DNA from: Planctomicrobium piriforme
GTDB taxonomy: Bacteria; Planctomycetota; Planctomycetia; Pirellulales; UBA1268
Assembly (NCBI GenBank): GCA_945861585.1
Contig: CAMAVC010000001.1
Location: 69,947 to 133,946 of the forward strand
DNA: 64,000 nucleotides
Direction of reading: 5' to 3'
The translations under genes and the position numbers were made by a program. Position 1 is the first letter of the stretch; every line of letters begins with the position of its first letter. Below, one piece after another: positions 41,877 through 50,930 of the stretch. Under the pieces are notes generated by a model. It did no database searches. It saw only the letters and a program-made list of their open reading frames with translations, and was not told where the DNA came from.

Positions 41877-43385
41877 ATGTCCGAGCCTGTCGTCGCCCCC
41901 GAGTCCACCGCCGGAAACCTGTCCCGCCGTGGGTTCCTCGGTGCCTCCACTGTGGCCGCAGGGGCCCTCGCCGCCGGAGCCGCGCCCGCCTCGGCGGCCA
42001 ACGCCAACAGCCGGTTGCGGATCGGCTTCATCGGCCCCGGGGGCCGCGGTTTCGGCGCCCATGTGAAGACGCTCGCCAAACTGCGAAGCGAAGGGGCCAA
42101 CATCGACCTCGTTGCCGTGAGCGAGGTCTACAAGAAACAAGAGGATACGGTCTGCGACTTCATCAAGAAGGAGACCGGCGTCGAGGCGAAGCGGTACGTC
42201 GATTACACCGACATGCTCGCCGACAAGGACGTCGACGCCGTCTGCATCGGCACGCCCGACCACTGGCACCACCGCCAGATCGTCGACGCACTGCGGGCCG
42301 GCAAGCACGTGTTCGCCGAGAAGCCGATGACGAAGACCGTCGAGGAGGCGATCGACGTCGCGAAGGTGTGGCGTGAGACTGGCAAGGTGATGCAGGTGGG
42401 CGTGCAGTCCACGAGCCTGAAGGTCTGGGACCAGGCGCGGGAACTCATTGACTCTGGCAAGCTCGGCAAAGTGATGGGCTTCCAGACAGAGTATTTCCGC
42501 AACTCCTCGATGGGGCAGTGGCGGTATTACAAGCTCGACAAGGAGATGACGCCCCAGACGATCGACTGGAAGCGGTGGCTCGGCGTGTCGGCCGGTCTCG
42601 CTCCAGAGATGGACTTCGACCGGGCGGTCTACGCCCAGTGGCGGTGCTACTGGCCGTTTGGTTCGGGGATGCTCACCGATCTCTTCGTGCACCGCACGAC
42701 GGCGATGCTCAAGGCCACGGGGCTCCGCTACCCGGCCCGGGTCGTGGGCGCGGGCGGCATCTACCTCGAGCTCGACACCCGCGACGTGCCCGACGTGGCG
42801 ACCGTGGTCGCCGACTACAACGAGGGCTGCCAGGGGCTGATCTCGTCGACCATGTGTAACGAGAACTCCCGGCTCAAGCAGGTGATCCGTGGCCACAACG
42901 GCGCCTTTGAGTTTGGCAACGGCGAGCAGTTCACGGAGTTCAAGTTCGTGGCGGAGCGGCCGCAGGTGACGTTCAATGCCGACATCAAGGACGAGGTGAT
43001 CAAGACCGACCTGAGCGACGAGGATCTCAAGAAGAACGACACGACGTATCTGCACTTCAAGAACTGGCTCGACGCGATGGTCGCGGGGAAGCCCGAGATG
43101 TGCAACAACACGCCCGACCTGGGCGCAGCTGCCGTCGTGACCGTGATCTTGGGCGCGATGAGCTATCGCAACGGCAAGGTCTATCACTTCGACTCGGCGA
43201 CCGGCACCTACTCCGACGGCAGCCCCGCGTGGGCCAAGAAGTGGGAGACGCTCTCGAGGGAGCGAGGGGCACCCAAGCACGTGCCCGGCTGGCACGCCGG
43301 CGACACCGGTAGCACGCTCAAGCCCGAGGCATATATGTCGCTCGCCGGCCCGTGGGTCGGCGGCAAGGATCCCGCCGGAGCGTGA
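41877..43385 (+). CDS. Gfo/Idh/MocA family oxidoreductase, Tat-exported
   Basis: The protein has 502 residues. The Tat signal is LSRRGFLGASTVAAGALAAG (about 15-34). NAD(P)-binding domain with IGFIGPGGRGFG, IGTPDHWHH and FAEKPMTKTVEEAIDV (the conserved EKP lysine), followed by the GFO_IDH_MocA C-terminal region. Such proteins oxidise or epimerise sugars or glycosides with bound NAD(P); exported members are common in planctomycetes. It is convergent with the next gene, only two bases apart. The specific substrate cannot be inferred. Confidence 0.92.
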   Translation: MSEPVVAPESTAGNLSRRGFLGASTVAAGALAAGAAPASAANANSRLRIGFIGPGGRGFGAHVKTLAKLRSEGANIDLVAVSEVYKKQEDTVCDFIKKETGVEAKRYVDYTDMLADKDVDAVCIGTPDHWHHRQIVDALRAGKHVFAEKPMTKTVEEAIDVAKVWRETGKVMQVGVQSTSLKVWDQARELIDSGKLGKVMGFQTEYFRNSSMGQWRYYKLDKEMTPQTIDWKRWLGVSAGLAPEMDFDRAVYAQWRCYWPFGSGMLTDLFVHRTTAMLKATGLRYPARVVGAGGIYLELDTRDVPDVATVVADYNEGCQGLISSTMCNENSRLKQVIRGHNGAFEFGNGEQFTEFKFVAERPQVTFNADIKDEVIKTDLSDEDLKKNDTTYLHFKNWLDAMVAGKPEMCNNTPDLGAAAVVTVILGAMSYRNGKVYHFDSATGTYSDGSPAWAKKWETLSRERGAPKHVPGWHAGDTGSTLKPEAYMSLAGPWVGGKDPAGA

Positions 43386-43387
43386 AT

Positions 43388-44476
43388 CTAGTACCACACG
43401 CCAGCGCGAACCACGAGCGTATCGTTCGGGCGGTAGTCGGCCGTGTCGGTGATGTAGTACTCGACGAGGCGGCCGAACACCCAGCCGGTCTCCACGCGCC
43501 ACGAGATGCCGAGGTCGGCCGGGCGGCGCTCCCAGCCGGCGAGTAACCGGTAGTCGTGGTACACGACGACGTCGTTGGCACCGCTGTCGCGCCGCACCGC
43601 CCACTGGTTGCCGCCGAATTCACCGGCGAGATACACCCACTGTGCTCCGCGGTCGGACTCCTTGACCCGCCACGCGAGCCGCGGTCGCGGAAAGATGAGC
43701 TCGAACCGGCGGTCGTCGGAGGGCGTCCAGAGCAGGCCGCCGGCGGGCAGGATGTTGACGTCGTAGCGGTCGAGATAGATGACACCCGCGACGATGCGAA
43801 GATCCTTCGTCGCCTCGTAGGCACCGAAGCCGTGGCCGGTGATGCGAAAGGCCTGTGGCGTGTCGTTGACGAAGTCGCTGTACCAGCCCGGGGCCACGGC
43901 CAGATCGACGCCGAACGAGTCGCCGACCTTCCGCATCCAGCGGGCCTGGAGCCACGCATCGTAAAGCTGCCCGGGGAGCCCCGGGTCCATCGGCCCACTC
44001 ACCTCGTCGACGAACGTACCGCCGAAGCCGGGCGTGAGCAGCAGCGGTGAATTAACGGTCGGCGCCGGCAGGCCGATCGTGAGGCTCGTGTCGAGCGTCG
44101 TGAGCCCGAGGCCGTTCGACCCCAGCCGCGGGAGTTCGGTGGCGGTGAAGATCACCTGCTGCAGCGCGCCGGGCTTGGCGCCGGGCGGGAGTTTTCGTCC
44201 GGCGGGCGGCTCAAACTCCTGCCGGGGCTGCCCGGGCGGCGCGAGGTCGTCGGGGAGGAGCGGTTCGGTGAGATCCTGCGGGTCGCCGAGCGCGGCCAGA
44301 CGCACATCGCCAAGCGCCGCGAGGCGAATCCGCTCGAACACCCCCTGCTCCACCGGCGGCAGCGGCACGACCTCGTCGTCGGCGCGCACAGTGAAGCAGC
44401 CGACGAACAACACCGTCGCCGCGACGATGGCGTCGACGCATCCTTTCGTGGCGGTGCGCCGGCTCGGGGGCGGCAA
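43388..44476 (-). CDS. Putative outer-membrane beta-barrel protein (start uncertain)
   Basis: The coding frame ends VRAGVWY, a C-terminal aromatic residue as in outer-membrane barrels, and contains alternating strands (LRIVAGVIYLDRYDVNILPA, WVYLAGEFGGNQWAVRRDSG). It is clearly related to the upstream gene 44602-45810 (LTPGFG, YLDR, LAGE, NDTL-LRAG). There is no suitable in-frame ATG or GTG; the best start is a TTG at 44476, giving 362 residues with a signal peptide (VDAIVAATVLFVGCFTVRA). An out-of-frame ATG at the codons for MRRRH, followed by a one-base shift, would also give a good signal peptide, so a frameshift is possible. I do not know the function. Confidence 0.6.
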   Translation of the reverse strand: MPPPSRRTATKGCVDAIVAATVLFVGCFTVRADDEVVPLPPVEQGVFERIRLAALGDVRLAALGDPQDLTEPLLPDDLAPPGQPRQEFEPPAGRKLPPGAKPGALQQVIFTATELPRLGSNGLGLTTLDTSLTIGLPAPTVNSPLLLTPGFGGTFVDEVSGPMDPGLPGQLYDAWLQARWMRKVGDSFGVDLAVAPGWYSDFVNDTPQAFRITGHGFGAYEATKDLRIVAGVIYLDRYDVNILPAGGLLWTPSDDRRFELIFPRPRLAWRVKESDRGAQWVYLAGEFGGNQWAVRRDSGANDVVVYHDYRLLAGWERRPADLGISWRVETGWVFGRLVEYYITDTADYRPNDTLVVRAGVWY

Positions 44477-44601
44477 AAGTCTCGTCGCGTGGGCCGCGGC
44501 GGCCCAAGGCTCCTCGAGCGTTCGCCGACCCCCTCGCCTCCGTCTTCGACGTGCCAAGGGGTCACCAGTCCTGTCAACTGCCGGCCGTTTCCGCGGACAA
44601 T

Positions 44602-45810
44602 CTAGTAGGCGAGGCCGGCGCGGAGCATCAGCGTATCGTTCAGGTTTTGGTACTGCGGGGGGCCGTCCACGAAGAACAGCTGGCGGGCGAACACGTAGCC
44701 CACTTCGAAGCTGCCTGCGAGGCCGGTGGGCGTCTGCGGTACGAACTCGGTGCCGAGCGAGATCCGGACGTCGTTGTAGTCGAACGGCGAGATCTGGCCG
44801 CTCTGCCGGCGAAACGTCCACGCGCCGCCACCGTACTCGCCGGCCAGGAAGCCCCACACCGAGTGCTTACCGAGCTGCGTGAACCGTTTCGCCGCCTTCG
44901 GGGCTGGAAAGAAGATGTCGTAGCGCGAGTTGGCGTCGGGTGTCCAGGTGACGCCGACAGCCGGGAGCAGCTTCACGAGATTACGGTCGAGGTACACGAT
45001 GCCCGCCTTACCGACCATCGTCGGCGTGAGCTGCACGGTGCCGATCGCGCGGCCCATGATGCGCCAGCTCTGCGTGACGAGCACGTCCCAGTTGGTGTAG
45101 ATGCCGAGCCGGATGCCGAGCTCGGCACCGAAGACCGGGGTCATCTGTGGGTTCCAGGCCGTGTCGACGAACACGTCGTAGGTGTTGGGGGGCAGGTCGG
45201 CGAGCATCGTGGCCGAGGTCTGCGGACCGTCCCAGAGCTGCAGCCCAAACCCCGGCGTCACGAGGAGCGGAGCGTGGTTGAGATTCACCTGCGAGTTGTG
45301 GAAGAAGGGAATCGCGAACGTGGCGGTCGTGTCGAGCTCGTTGACGCCCACGCTCGTGCCCTGGCCGTTGCCGAACAGATACGCCCAACTGCCGCGGGCT
45401 CCCTGGTAGAGCCGCATCGTCTGCTGAAAGGTGGAGTTCTGCTGCGGGTAGCCGGGCGGAAAGAGCGAGGTGGGTGCGCCGGCAGGGTTTTGCGTCTGCA
45501 CGAGTGATGGAGCGGCGGTGGAGTAGCCCGGGTAGCCGGGCTGGCCGCTGATCGCCGAGGGCGCCTGCGCTGGGGCCCATGTGCCGGGTGAAGGAGACGA
45601 GGGAAACACCTGCGGCGCCTGCGGCGCGTAAGGATCCCAGGCCGGTGGTGGTGGCGAGAGCGGCGTGCCAAATGAACCGGCCTGCGCCAGACGGTCGAGC
45701 GACGAAGGCGCCGGCGACGGGAGGGCGACGGTCTGGGCGCCTGCGCGTGGCGCCGCCTCGAGCGCCGCAAGCGCCGTGAACCACGCCAGGATGAAACGCC
45801 AGATGCGCAC
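44602..45810 (-). CDS. Putative outer-membrane beta-barrel protein
   Basis: The protein has 402 residues. Signal peptide about 1-25 (RFILAWFTALAALEAAPRAG); then a low-complexity Pro/Ser/Gln-rich segment (about 30-125); then barrel-like strands from about 135 (GSWAYLFGNGQGTSVGVNEL, LLVTPGFGLQLWDG, IGTVQLTPTMVGKAGIVYLD) to a terminal LRAGLAY. It lies 125 bases upstream of its paralogue on the same strand. It resembles uncharacterised planctomycete surface proteins; an outer-membrane channel or structural protein is likely, but no specific function is supported. Confidence 0.75.
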   Translation of the reverse strand: MRIWRFILAWFTALAALEAAPRAGAQTVALPSPAPSSLDRLAQAGSFGTPLSPPPPAWDPYAPQAPQVFPSSPSPGTWAPAQAPSAISGQPGYPGYSTAAPSLVQTQNPAGAPTSLFPPGYPQQNSTFQQTMRLYQGARGSWAYLFGNGQGTSVGVNELDTTATFAIPFFHNSQVNLNHAPLLVTPGFGLQLWDGPQTSATMLADLPPNTYDVFVDTAWNPQMTPVFGAELGIRLGIYTNWDVLVTQSWRIMGRAIGTVQLTPTMVGKAGIVYLDRNLVKLLPAVGVTWTPDANSRYDIFFPAPKAAKRFTQLGKHSVWGFLAGEYGGGAWTFRRQSGQISPFDYNDVRISLGTEFVPQTPTGLAGSFEVGYVFARQLFFVDGPPQYQNLNDTLMLRAGLAY

Positions 45811-45974
45811 GCGCTGCCCTGTCGGAAATTGCGAAACAGACCGCTTCCCGTGCCGCCCTCACGGTTTTGGAACCGGGGGGTACCAGCCGCGGCAAAGCAG
45901 GGTCAAGGTCGCAGGGGATGGCCGATGGGCCGCCCCATCCCGCAGAATGCCCTCTTTGCGCGGTTTGCCAATCG

Positions 45975-46796
45975 ATGACTCCAGACCCGATCGATGCCCA
46001 TGTGCTCCACGCTCAGGCTGGCATCGCTACGTTCGAGCATCTCGACGAGGTCGAGACGACGATGGACCGGGCGCGGGCCCTGGCCGCCGACCCGCCGACC
46101 CCGTTGCCAGCCCTCGTGGTCGCCGATCGGCAGGTGCGCGGACGCGGCCGGCGCGGCGCCCGCTGGTGGCAGCCTGATGGGGCGCTCGTGGCGAGCCTCG
46201 TCCTCGACGCCGGAGTCGTGGCGGGCAGCCCGATCCGCCCTGCCTGGTCGCTCGCCTGCGGAGTGGCGCTCGCCGAGGCGATCGGCAGTGTCGAGCCCGG
46301 GCTCGCGCCGCGCGTGCGCTGGCCCAACGACATCGAGATCGAAGGTGGAAAACTCGCGGGGATTCTCGTGGAGACGGTGCCGGATGGTCGTGTGATCTTC
46401 GGCTTTGGCGTCAATACGACCGGCTCCGCAGCCGCTGCGCCGGCGGGGATCGGCCGGCGGATCGCCACGGTGCCCGACCTCATCGGCCGGCCACTGCCAC
46501 GCGAGAGCGTGCTCGTGGCATTCGTGCCCCGGCTCGTCAGGCTGCTTGCGGGCATGGCTGTCGACGACGGCCTGCTCGCCGCTCGCTATCGGCCGCTCTG
46601 CGCCCTCACCGGCCAGGATGTCACCGTGTATCGGGGCCTGGGAGCGGGCGTTGTCGGCGACACCGTGCATGGGCCCTGCCTCGGCATCGATCGCTCCGGC
46701 GCCCTCGTGCTCGACACGGTCGTCGGACGGTTGCACGTCGAGTCGGGCAGCCTCAGCGACCCGGCGGCCGCGTGGCACGGGGAGGCGGGCGCCTGA
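45975..46796 (+). CDS. birA: Biotin--[acetyl-CoA-carboxylase] ligase
   Basis: The protein has 273 residues. The catalytic domain has the biotinyl-AMP loop RGRGRRGARWWQPDGALVAS, then RWPNDIEIEGGKLAGILVET and FGFGVNT, diagnostic of BirA/LplA-type biotin ligases; a C-terminal SH3-like part follows (YRPLCALTGQDVTVYRG). There is no N-terminal helix-turn-helix, so it should be a ligase only and not a repressor. The ATG at 45975 gives the normal start; upstream in-frame ATGs are less likely. The 3' end overlaps the convergent methyltransferase gene by 44 bases. A bioF-like gene lies about 11 kb away. Confidence 0.93.
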   Translation: MTPDPIDAHVLHAQAGIATFEHLDEVETTMDRARALAADPPTPLPALVVADRQVRGRGRRGARWWQPDGALVASLVLDAGVVAGSPIRPAWSLACGVALAEAIGSVEPGLAPRVRWPNDIEIEGGKLAGILVETVPDGRVIFGFGVNTTGSAAAAPAGIGRRIATVPDLIGRPLPRESVLVAFVPRLVRLLAGMAVDDGLLAARYRPLCALTGQDVTVYRGLGAGVVGDTVHGPCLGIDRSGALVLDTVVGRLHVESGSLSDPAAAWHGEAGA

Positions 46797-47838
46797 CCGC
46801 TGTTCGCTCGGCGACGACGCAGATTTCCCGGCCCCCGGTCGACAGTTGGCGGGCCCGGGTCGTATAGCCCCAGCCGGTAAACCGCGCGAGCCACTCTGGC
46901 AGCTCGGCCGCCCGCGACCACGTGGGCAGCTTGAGCGTGGCGATGATGCCGCGGGGGGGCGTGCCGGGCGCTGACACAGCCCGCTCGATTGCGTCGAGCG
47001 TGCTCTTCGGGTCGATGTTCATGTCGGCCACCACCCAGTCGAATCCGCGAAACTGCCGGAGCTTCACGTCGCGGGCCCGCATCCGCCACTGCGTGAAGTT
47101 CGGATGTCGGGCGACCTCGTCATCGACGAGCGCCGGATCGATGCCCGTGACCATGAGGCCGGCTTCGAGGAGCCGCTGGCATGCACCGCCCGGTGCCGCG
47201 CCGAGCTCGACGGCCCGCTTGCCCGGCTCGAGGGCGAGGGCGAACGTCGCGATCGCCTCGTCGAGCTTCAGCCAGGCTCGCGACACTTTGCCGGCGGGCA
47301 GGCTGTGGGGATAGATGCCGCCCGGCCAGGTGCCAGCCGGCGTGTCGGCCACGTGCCAGCCCACCCACCAGCGGTCGGGGCCGTCGATCGCGCAGTCGAG
47401 CACGAGCGCACCGAGCCGAGTGGGTGCTGCGACGGCCGGCACGAGACCGCGACGATCCGGATCGAGACCGGCCACGAGCGCCGTGCGGATTGCGGCAGGA
47501 TCACCCTCCACGCGCGGCTCGCGCAGCCAGACGTGGATGTCGTCCCACGCATATGCGCCGGCGAGGTCATGAAGTGAGCGCACGAGTTGTGCGACGTCGT
47601 TGCCCGTCACTTGGCCGCACGAATGGACCACGGTGCGGGCGAACACGAGCCCGTCACGGTCGTTCGGAGTCAGCGCCGCGCCCCCGGCCGGCACCCGGAA
47701 CGTCAGCACACCCCGCCGCCAGGCTCCGCGGGCCAGGTCGGGCCGCACCGCCTGCTGCCGCGCGGCGAGGGCCGGTTCGGCACCCCCCTGGCAGGTGGCG
47801 AGCAAAAAGTCGCCGACGGGCGGGAGGATGGCAGCCAT
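46753..47838 (-). CDS. RlmM-like SAM-dependent rRNA methyltransferase
   Basis: The protein has 361 residues. An N-terminal THUMP-like region (about 1-165) precedes an FtsJ/RrmJ-type Rossmann methyltransferase: SRAWLKLDEAI, SAM motif VELGAAPGGACQRLLEAGL, GIDPALVDDEV, FDWVVADMNIDP and IATLKLPTWS. This is the layout of RlmM, which makes 2'-O-methyl-C2498 in 23S rRNA; the K-D-K-E-type residues fit (Lys in WLKL, Asp in ADM, Lys in TLKL). Family is clear; the exact target nucleotide is inference. Confidence 0.85.
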   Translation of the reverse strand: MAAILPPVGDFLLATCQGGAEPALAARQQAVRPDLARGAWRRGVLTFRVPAGGAALTPNDRDGLVFARTVVHSCGQVTGNDVAQLVRSLHDLAGAYAWDDIHVWLREPRVEGDPAAIRTALVAGLDPDRRGLVPAVAAPTRLGALVLDCAIDGPDRWWVGWHVADTPAGTWPGGIYPHSLPAGKVSRAWLKLDEAIATFALALEPGKRAVELGAAPGGACQRLLEAGLMVTGIDPALVDDEVARHPNFTQWRMRARDVKLRQFRGFDWVVADMNIDPKSTLDAIERAVSAPGTPPRGIIATLKLPTWSRAAELPEWLARFTGWGYTTRARQLSTGGREICVVAERTAVRRPPPRATRPPGR

Positions 47839-47882
47839 GCCCGAGATGGTAGAGGGCTTTTCGTACGGCGACAGCCACCCTC

Positions 47883-47926
47883 AAAAAATCAGGCCGGCCC
47901 GGGCGCCCAAGGGCCCGGGCCGGCCT
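47883..47926 (-). terminator. Strong Rho-independent terminator
   Basis: Two perfect 14-base arms (47891-47904 and 47913-47926, AGGCCGGCCCGGGC and its complement) enclose an eight-base loop. On the minus strand the stem is followed by a T-run from the six A bases at 47883-47888, so it fits as terminator of the peptide gene at 48037-48099. On the plus strand TTTCTCGTCT follows. Confidence 0.88.
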
Positions 47927-48036
47927 TTCTCGTCTGAACAGTCGACGGTTGTACGGTCGACGTGCCCGGCCGGCTGTTCGTCAGTCCGTCAGTCCCGAAG
48001 GCATGGCGGATCAACGAGGCAGGCACGGGCGAAGGA

Positions 48037-48099
48037 CTAGCCGTGGCCCTTCTTCTTCTTGGCAACCTTCTTGGCAGCCTTCTTCTTCTTCTTCGCCAT
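48037..48099 (-). CDS. Twenty-residue lysine-rich basic peptide
   Basis: The product reads MAKKKKKAAKKVAKKKKGHG: 12 of 20 residues are Lys, and the Lys/Ala pattern recalls histone H1-like tails and bacterial nucleoid-associated proteins. Evidence that it is expressed: AAGGAG about nine bases before the ATG, and a strong terminator 111 bases beyond its stop with no other gene between. There is an AT-rich segment with a TTGACA upstream. Too short for standard gene finders. A nucleic-acid-binding or ribosome-associated role is a guess from composition. Confidence 0.6.
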   Translation of the reverse strand: MAKKKKKAAKKVAKKKKGHG

Positions 48100-48250
48100 C
48101 GATATGGCTCCTTGCCACGAGCGCCCTGACACACACCACACGCCCGATCCCCCGGGCACTCTGTCGAAGGGATCGGACGACGATTCGAAATTTGTTTTGG
48201 TGAGGCTCTGCGAAGCGTTCCGCCCTGCTGTCGCAGCATCACTGGCAGTG

Positions 48251-48279
48251 TTTTGAGTGATTCCGCCAGAAACTGTCAA
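48251..48279 (-). promoter_or_regulatory. Possible sigma-70 promoter for the lysine-rich peptide gene
   Basis: On the minus strand TTGACA (48279-48274) is followed after 17 bases by TCAAAA (48256-48251), a perfect -35 with a weak -10. It would give a leader of about 145 bases. It adjoins an AT-rich near-palindrome at 48283-48309 (AAATCC...GGATTT) that stands out against the GC-rich surroundings and may bind a regulator or end the inositol-phosphate synthase transcript. The remainder of 48100-48391 shows no gene. Confidence 0.3.
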
Positions 48280-48391
48280 GAGAAATCCAGAAAAATTTTT
48301 CCGGATTTTTTTGCGACGCCTACCGGGCGACCCTGATGCCGGACGTGTCACGCATCGTGTCGGGAGCGATGCATGACCACCGACGAGCACG

Positions 48392-49600
48392 TCAGTGGTG
48401 GTCTGCGTGCGTGCGTGCCCAGGCCTCGAGAGCGGCGAATTGCACGGAGAACTCCTGCTCGGTGACACCGAGTGGACTCTTGAAGAAACAGGCGAGCCAC
48501 TCGAGCACGCCGCATTCACCCGCGCGGTGGGCGCGTTCGACGAGCCGCACGAGGTCGATCACCAGTGGTGCCGCCAGAATCGAGTCGCATCCCTGCCAGA
48601 TGAACTGGAACGTCATGGGCGTGCCGAGGAACCCACGGAAGTGGACGTGGTCCCACGCCGTCTTCCAGTCGCCGAGGCTCTGGATGTATTCGATCGACAC
48701 GTGGGTCTGGGGTGGATAGCCGAGGATCGCGGCCAGCAGGTGATCCTTGCTCTTGACCTTCGCGGCCTTGTTGCGTGGATCGTCGAGCACCTTGCCGTCC
48801 ATGTTGCCGAAGATGTTGTGGCCGACCCAGCTCATGACGTCGAGATTGCGGGCCGCGAACATCGGGGCCAATACGCTCTTGAGGAGCGTCTCGCCCGTCT
48901 TGCCGTCGCAGCCGGCATGGGCCGTCTTGTGGTCGCGGGCGAACTGCCGGATGGCCTCCGGCGTGGACCCGGTCGAAGGCGTGAAATTCACGTATGACGC
49001 CCCGGCCTCGATCGCCGCCAGGGCATACAGGCTGCTCGCCGGCAGGGGGCACGCCGCGGCATTGTCGAGCAGTGGCTCGAGCTCCGCCCATCCCGGCGGG
49101 ATCGGGCGGGCTGCGGGCGGCTCGGTCGAGGCGAGGTTGACGACCACGACATGCCCCACGTCCGTAGCGCGGGCGAAGGCTTCGATGTCGGCCCGCACCC
49201 GCGCGATCGCCGCTCGCGGCGTCTCGGCCAGTGCCACGAGCGCCGGGTCGGCAAGCTCGCAGATCTTGTCGCCCGCCGCCACGACGGTGCCCGGCCGCAG
49301 CCGCGCTTCGACGGCCTTGAAGAAAGGTTCGGCACTGGCGAGGAGTTCGGGATCGATCGCCCGGCTCTCCACCCACATGCGCCGCGCCTCGTCGCCGAGC
49401 CTGCCGGGCCGGATGTCGTGTCCGCCCACGACGATGTCGGCACATGGCACGAGCTCGAGCCGTGTGAACGGCTCGAGCTCGGTGACGAGTCCGGTCGAGG
49501 GGATCGCCCCGCGGGAGAGCGCCGCAAGGCCGGTCATCACCGTCGTCGCCACGCCACCTTTCGCGCCGATGATCCACAGACCGAGTGACGGGCGAGCCAT
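48392..49600 (-). CDS. Inositol-3-phosphate synthase (myo-inositol-1-phosphate synthase)
   Basis: The protein has 402 residues. It should convert glucose 6-phosphate to inositol 3-phosphate with NAD. Seen: N-terminal Rossmann glycine loop LWIIGAKGGVATTVMTG; VVVVNLASTEPP; VNFTPSTGSTPEAI; the catalytic-domain phrases DGKTGETLLKSVLAP and GHNIFGNMDGKVLDDP (lysines in the active site); and YPPQTHVSIEYIQSLGDWKT. Length fits the shorter prokaryotic form. It is divergent from the aminotransferase gene. The product could feed inositol phospholipids or a compatible solute; nothing else for those pathways is in the window. Confidence 0.88.
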   Translation of the reverse strand: MARPSLGLWIIGAKGGVATTVMTGLAALSRGAIPSTGLVTELEPFTRLELVPCADIVVGGHDIRPGRLGDEARRMWVESRAIDPELLASAEPFFKAVEARLRPGTVVAAGDKICELADPALVALAETPRAAIARVRADIEAFARATDVGHVVVVNLASTEPPAARPIPPGWAELEPLLDNAAACPLPASSLYALAAIEAGASYVNFTPSTGSTPEAIRQFARDHKTAHAGCDGKTGETLLKSVLAPMFAARNLDVMSWVGHNIFGNMDGKVLDDPRNKAAKVKSKDHLLAAILGYPPQTHVSIEYIQSLGDWKTAWDHVHFRGFLGTPMTFQFIWQGCDSILAAPLVIDLVRLVERAHRAGECGVLEWLACFFKSPLGVTEQEFSVQFAALEAWARTHADHH

Positions 49601-49723
49601 GCGGCACGACTTTCGACGAGACGAGGAGGTGGAGCGACGCGGCTCCGGCGGGTGGGAATCGATTCCGGCGGTGGTATCATACCTCGCTGACGACCTCCAA
49701 CCACGGAGCGCTTGGACCCGGAC

Positions 49724-50923
49724 ATGGGCACCCGAAACAGTCTGCAGTTGGCCCGCCGCATGGCGGCGCTCGAACCCTCGGCCACGCTCGCCATGGCGGC
49801 CCGCGCCCAGGCGCTCGCCGCGTCTGGTGTCGACGTGATCGATCTGTCGGTGGGGGAGCCCGACTTTCCGACGCCGCCCCACATCTGCGCGGCGGCCGAG
49901 GCCGCGATCCGCGCCGGAAAAACGAAATACACGCCAGCGGCCGGGATTCCCGACCTGCGCAAGGCCGTGGCCGCCGACTACACGCGGCGGTCGGGGCTGA
50001 CCGTCACGCCCGCCCAGGTGGTCGTGTCGAACGGCGCCAAACACTCGCTCCACAACGCCTTCATGGCCCTCCTCGACGAGGGCGACGAGGTCGTGGTGCC
50101 CGCGCCCTACTGGGTGAGCTATGCCGAACTCATCAAGCTTTCGGGGGCGAAGCCGGTCCTGATTCCGACCCGGATCGAGGACGACTTCAAGCTGCGGCCG
50201 GAGGCCCTCGCGGCCGCCCTCACGCCGCGCACGCGGATGCTCCTGCTCTGCTCGCCGAGCAATCCCACGGGCGTGGTCTATGCACCCGACGAACTTGCCG
50301 CGCTCGCCGACGTCGCCATCGAGGCCGATCTCGCGGTGATCGCCGACGAGATCTACGATCAGCTCGTGTTCGACGGTCGTCAGTCGCCGTCGTTCCCCAC
50401 GCTCCGGCCCGGTCTCGCCGACCGCACCGTGGTGGTGGCCGGCGTCAGCAAGACCTACTCGATGACCGGCTGGCGGATCGGGTGGACGATCTGCCCCGAA
50501 CCGCTCTCGAAGGCGATCGGCAACCTGCAGAGCCAGGAGACGAGCAATCCGTGCAGCGTGAGCCAGCACGCGGCGCTGGCGGCACTCACCGGCCCGCAGG
50601 AATGCGTGGCCGACATGCGTCGGGCGTTCGAGAAGCGGCGCGACCTCGTGGCCAGCCGGCTGGCGGCGATTCCCGGCGTGCGGCTGCCGGAGATCGGCGG
50701 CGCCTTCTATGCGTTCTTCGACATCAAGGCGGCGCTCGCCCGCGGCACGAACGGCATCACGACGAGTGCGGCCTGGTGCGAGAGCCTGCTCGAAAAGGAG
50801 CACGTGGCGCTCGTGGCCGGGAGCGCCTTCGGCGCCGAGGGGCACGTGCGGATGTCGTTCGCCGCGGCGGAAGAGAAGCTCACGGCGGGCCTCGACCGCA
50901 TCGCGCGATTCCTCGGGGCGTGA
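49724..50923 (+). CDS. Aspartate-type aminotransferase (class I/II, PLP-dependent)
   Basis: The protein has 399 residues. Family marks in order: LSVGEPDFPTPPHI, KYTPAAGIPDLRKAV, APYWVSYAELIKL, CSPSNPTGVVY, IADEIYDQLVFDG, and the PLP lysine in VAGVSKTYSMTGWRIGW; a C-terminal Arg in GHVRMSFA binds the carboxylate. This is the I-gamma aspartate aminotransferase group common outside enterobacteria. ATG 49724 is preferred; a TTG at 49712 is possible. It lies seven bases before the MobA-like gene. Confidence 0.92.
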   Translation: MGTRNSLQLARRMAALEPSATLAMAARAQALAASGVDVIDLSVGEPDFPTPPHICAAAEAAIRAGKTKYTPAAGIPDLRKAVAADYTRRSGLTVTPAQVVVSNGAKHSLHNAFMALLDEGDEVVVPAPYWVSYAELIKLSGAKPVLIPTRIEDDFKLRPEALAAALTPRTRMLLLCSPSNPTGVVYAPDELAALADVAIEADLAVIADEIYDQLVFDGRQSPSFPTLRPGLADRTVVVAGVSKTYSMTGWRIGWTICPEPLSKAIGNLQSQETSNPCSVSQHAALAALTGPQECVADMRRAFEKRRDLVASRLAAIPGVRLPEIGGAFYAFFDIKAALARGTNGITTSAAWCESLLEKEHVALVAGSAFGAEGHVRMSFAAAEEKLTAGLDRIARFLGA

Positions 50924-50930
50924 TGCTTCC

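Noticed and set aside
48375-48403. Inverted repeat GACCACC...GGTGGTC as terminator of the inositol-phosphate synthase gene
   Set aside because: It overlaps the stop codon and last codons and has no T-tract.
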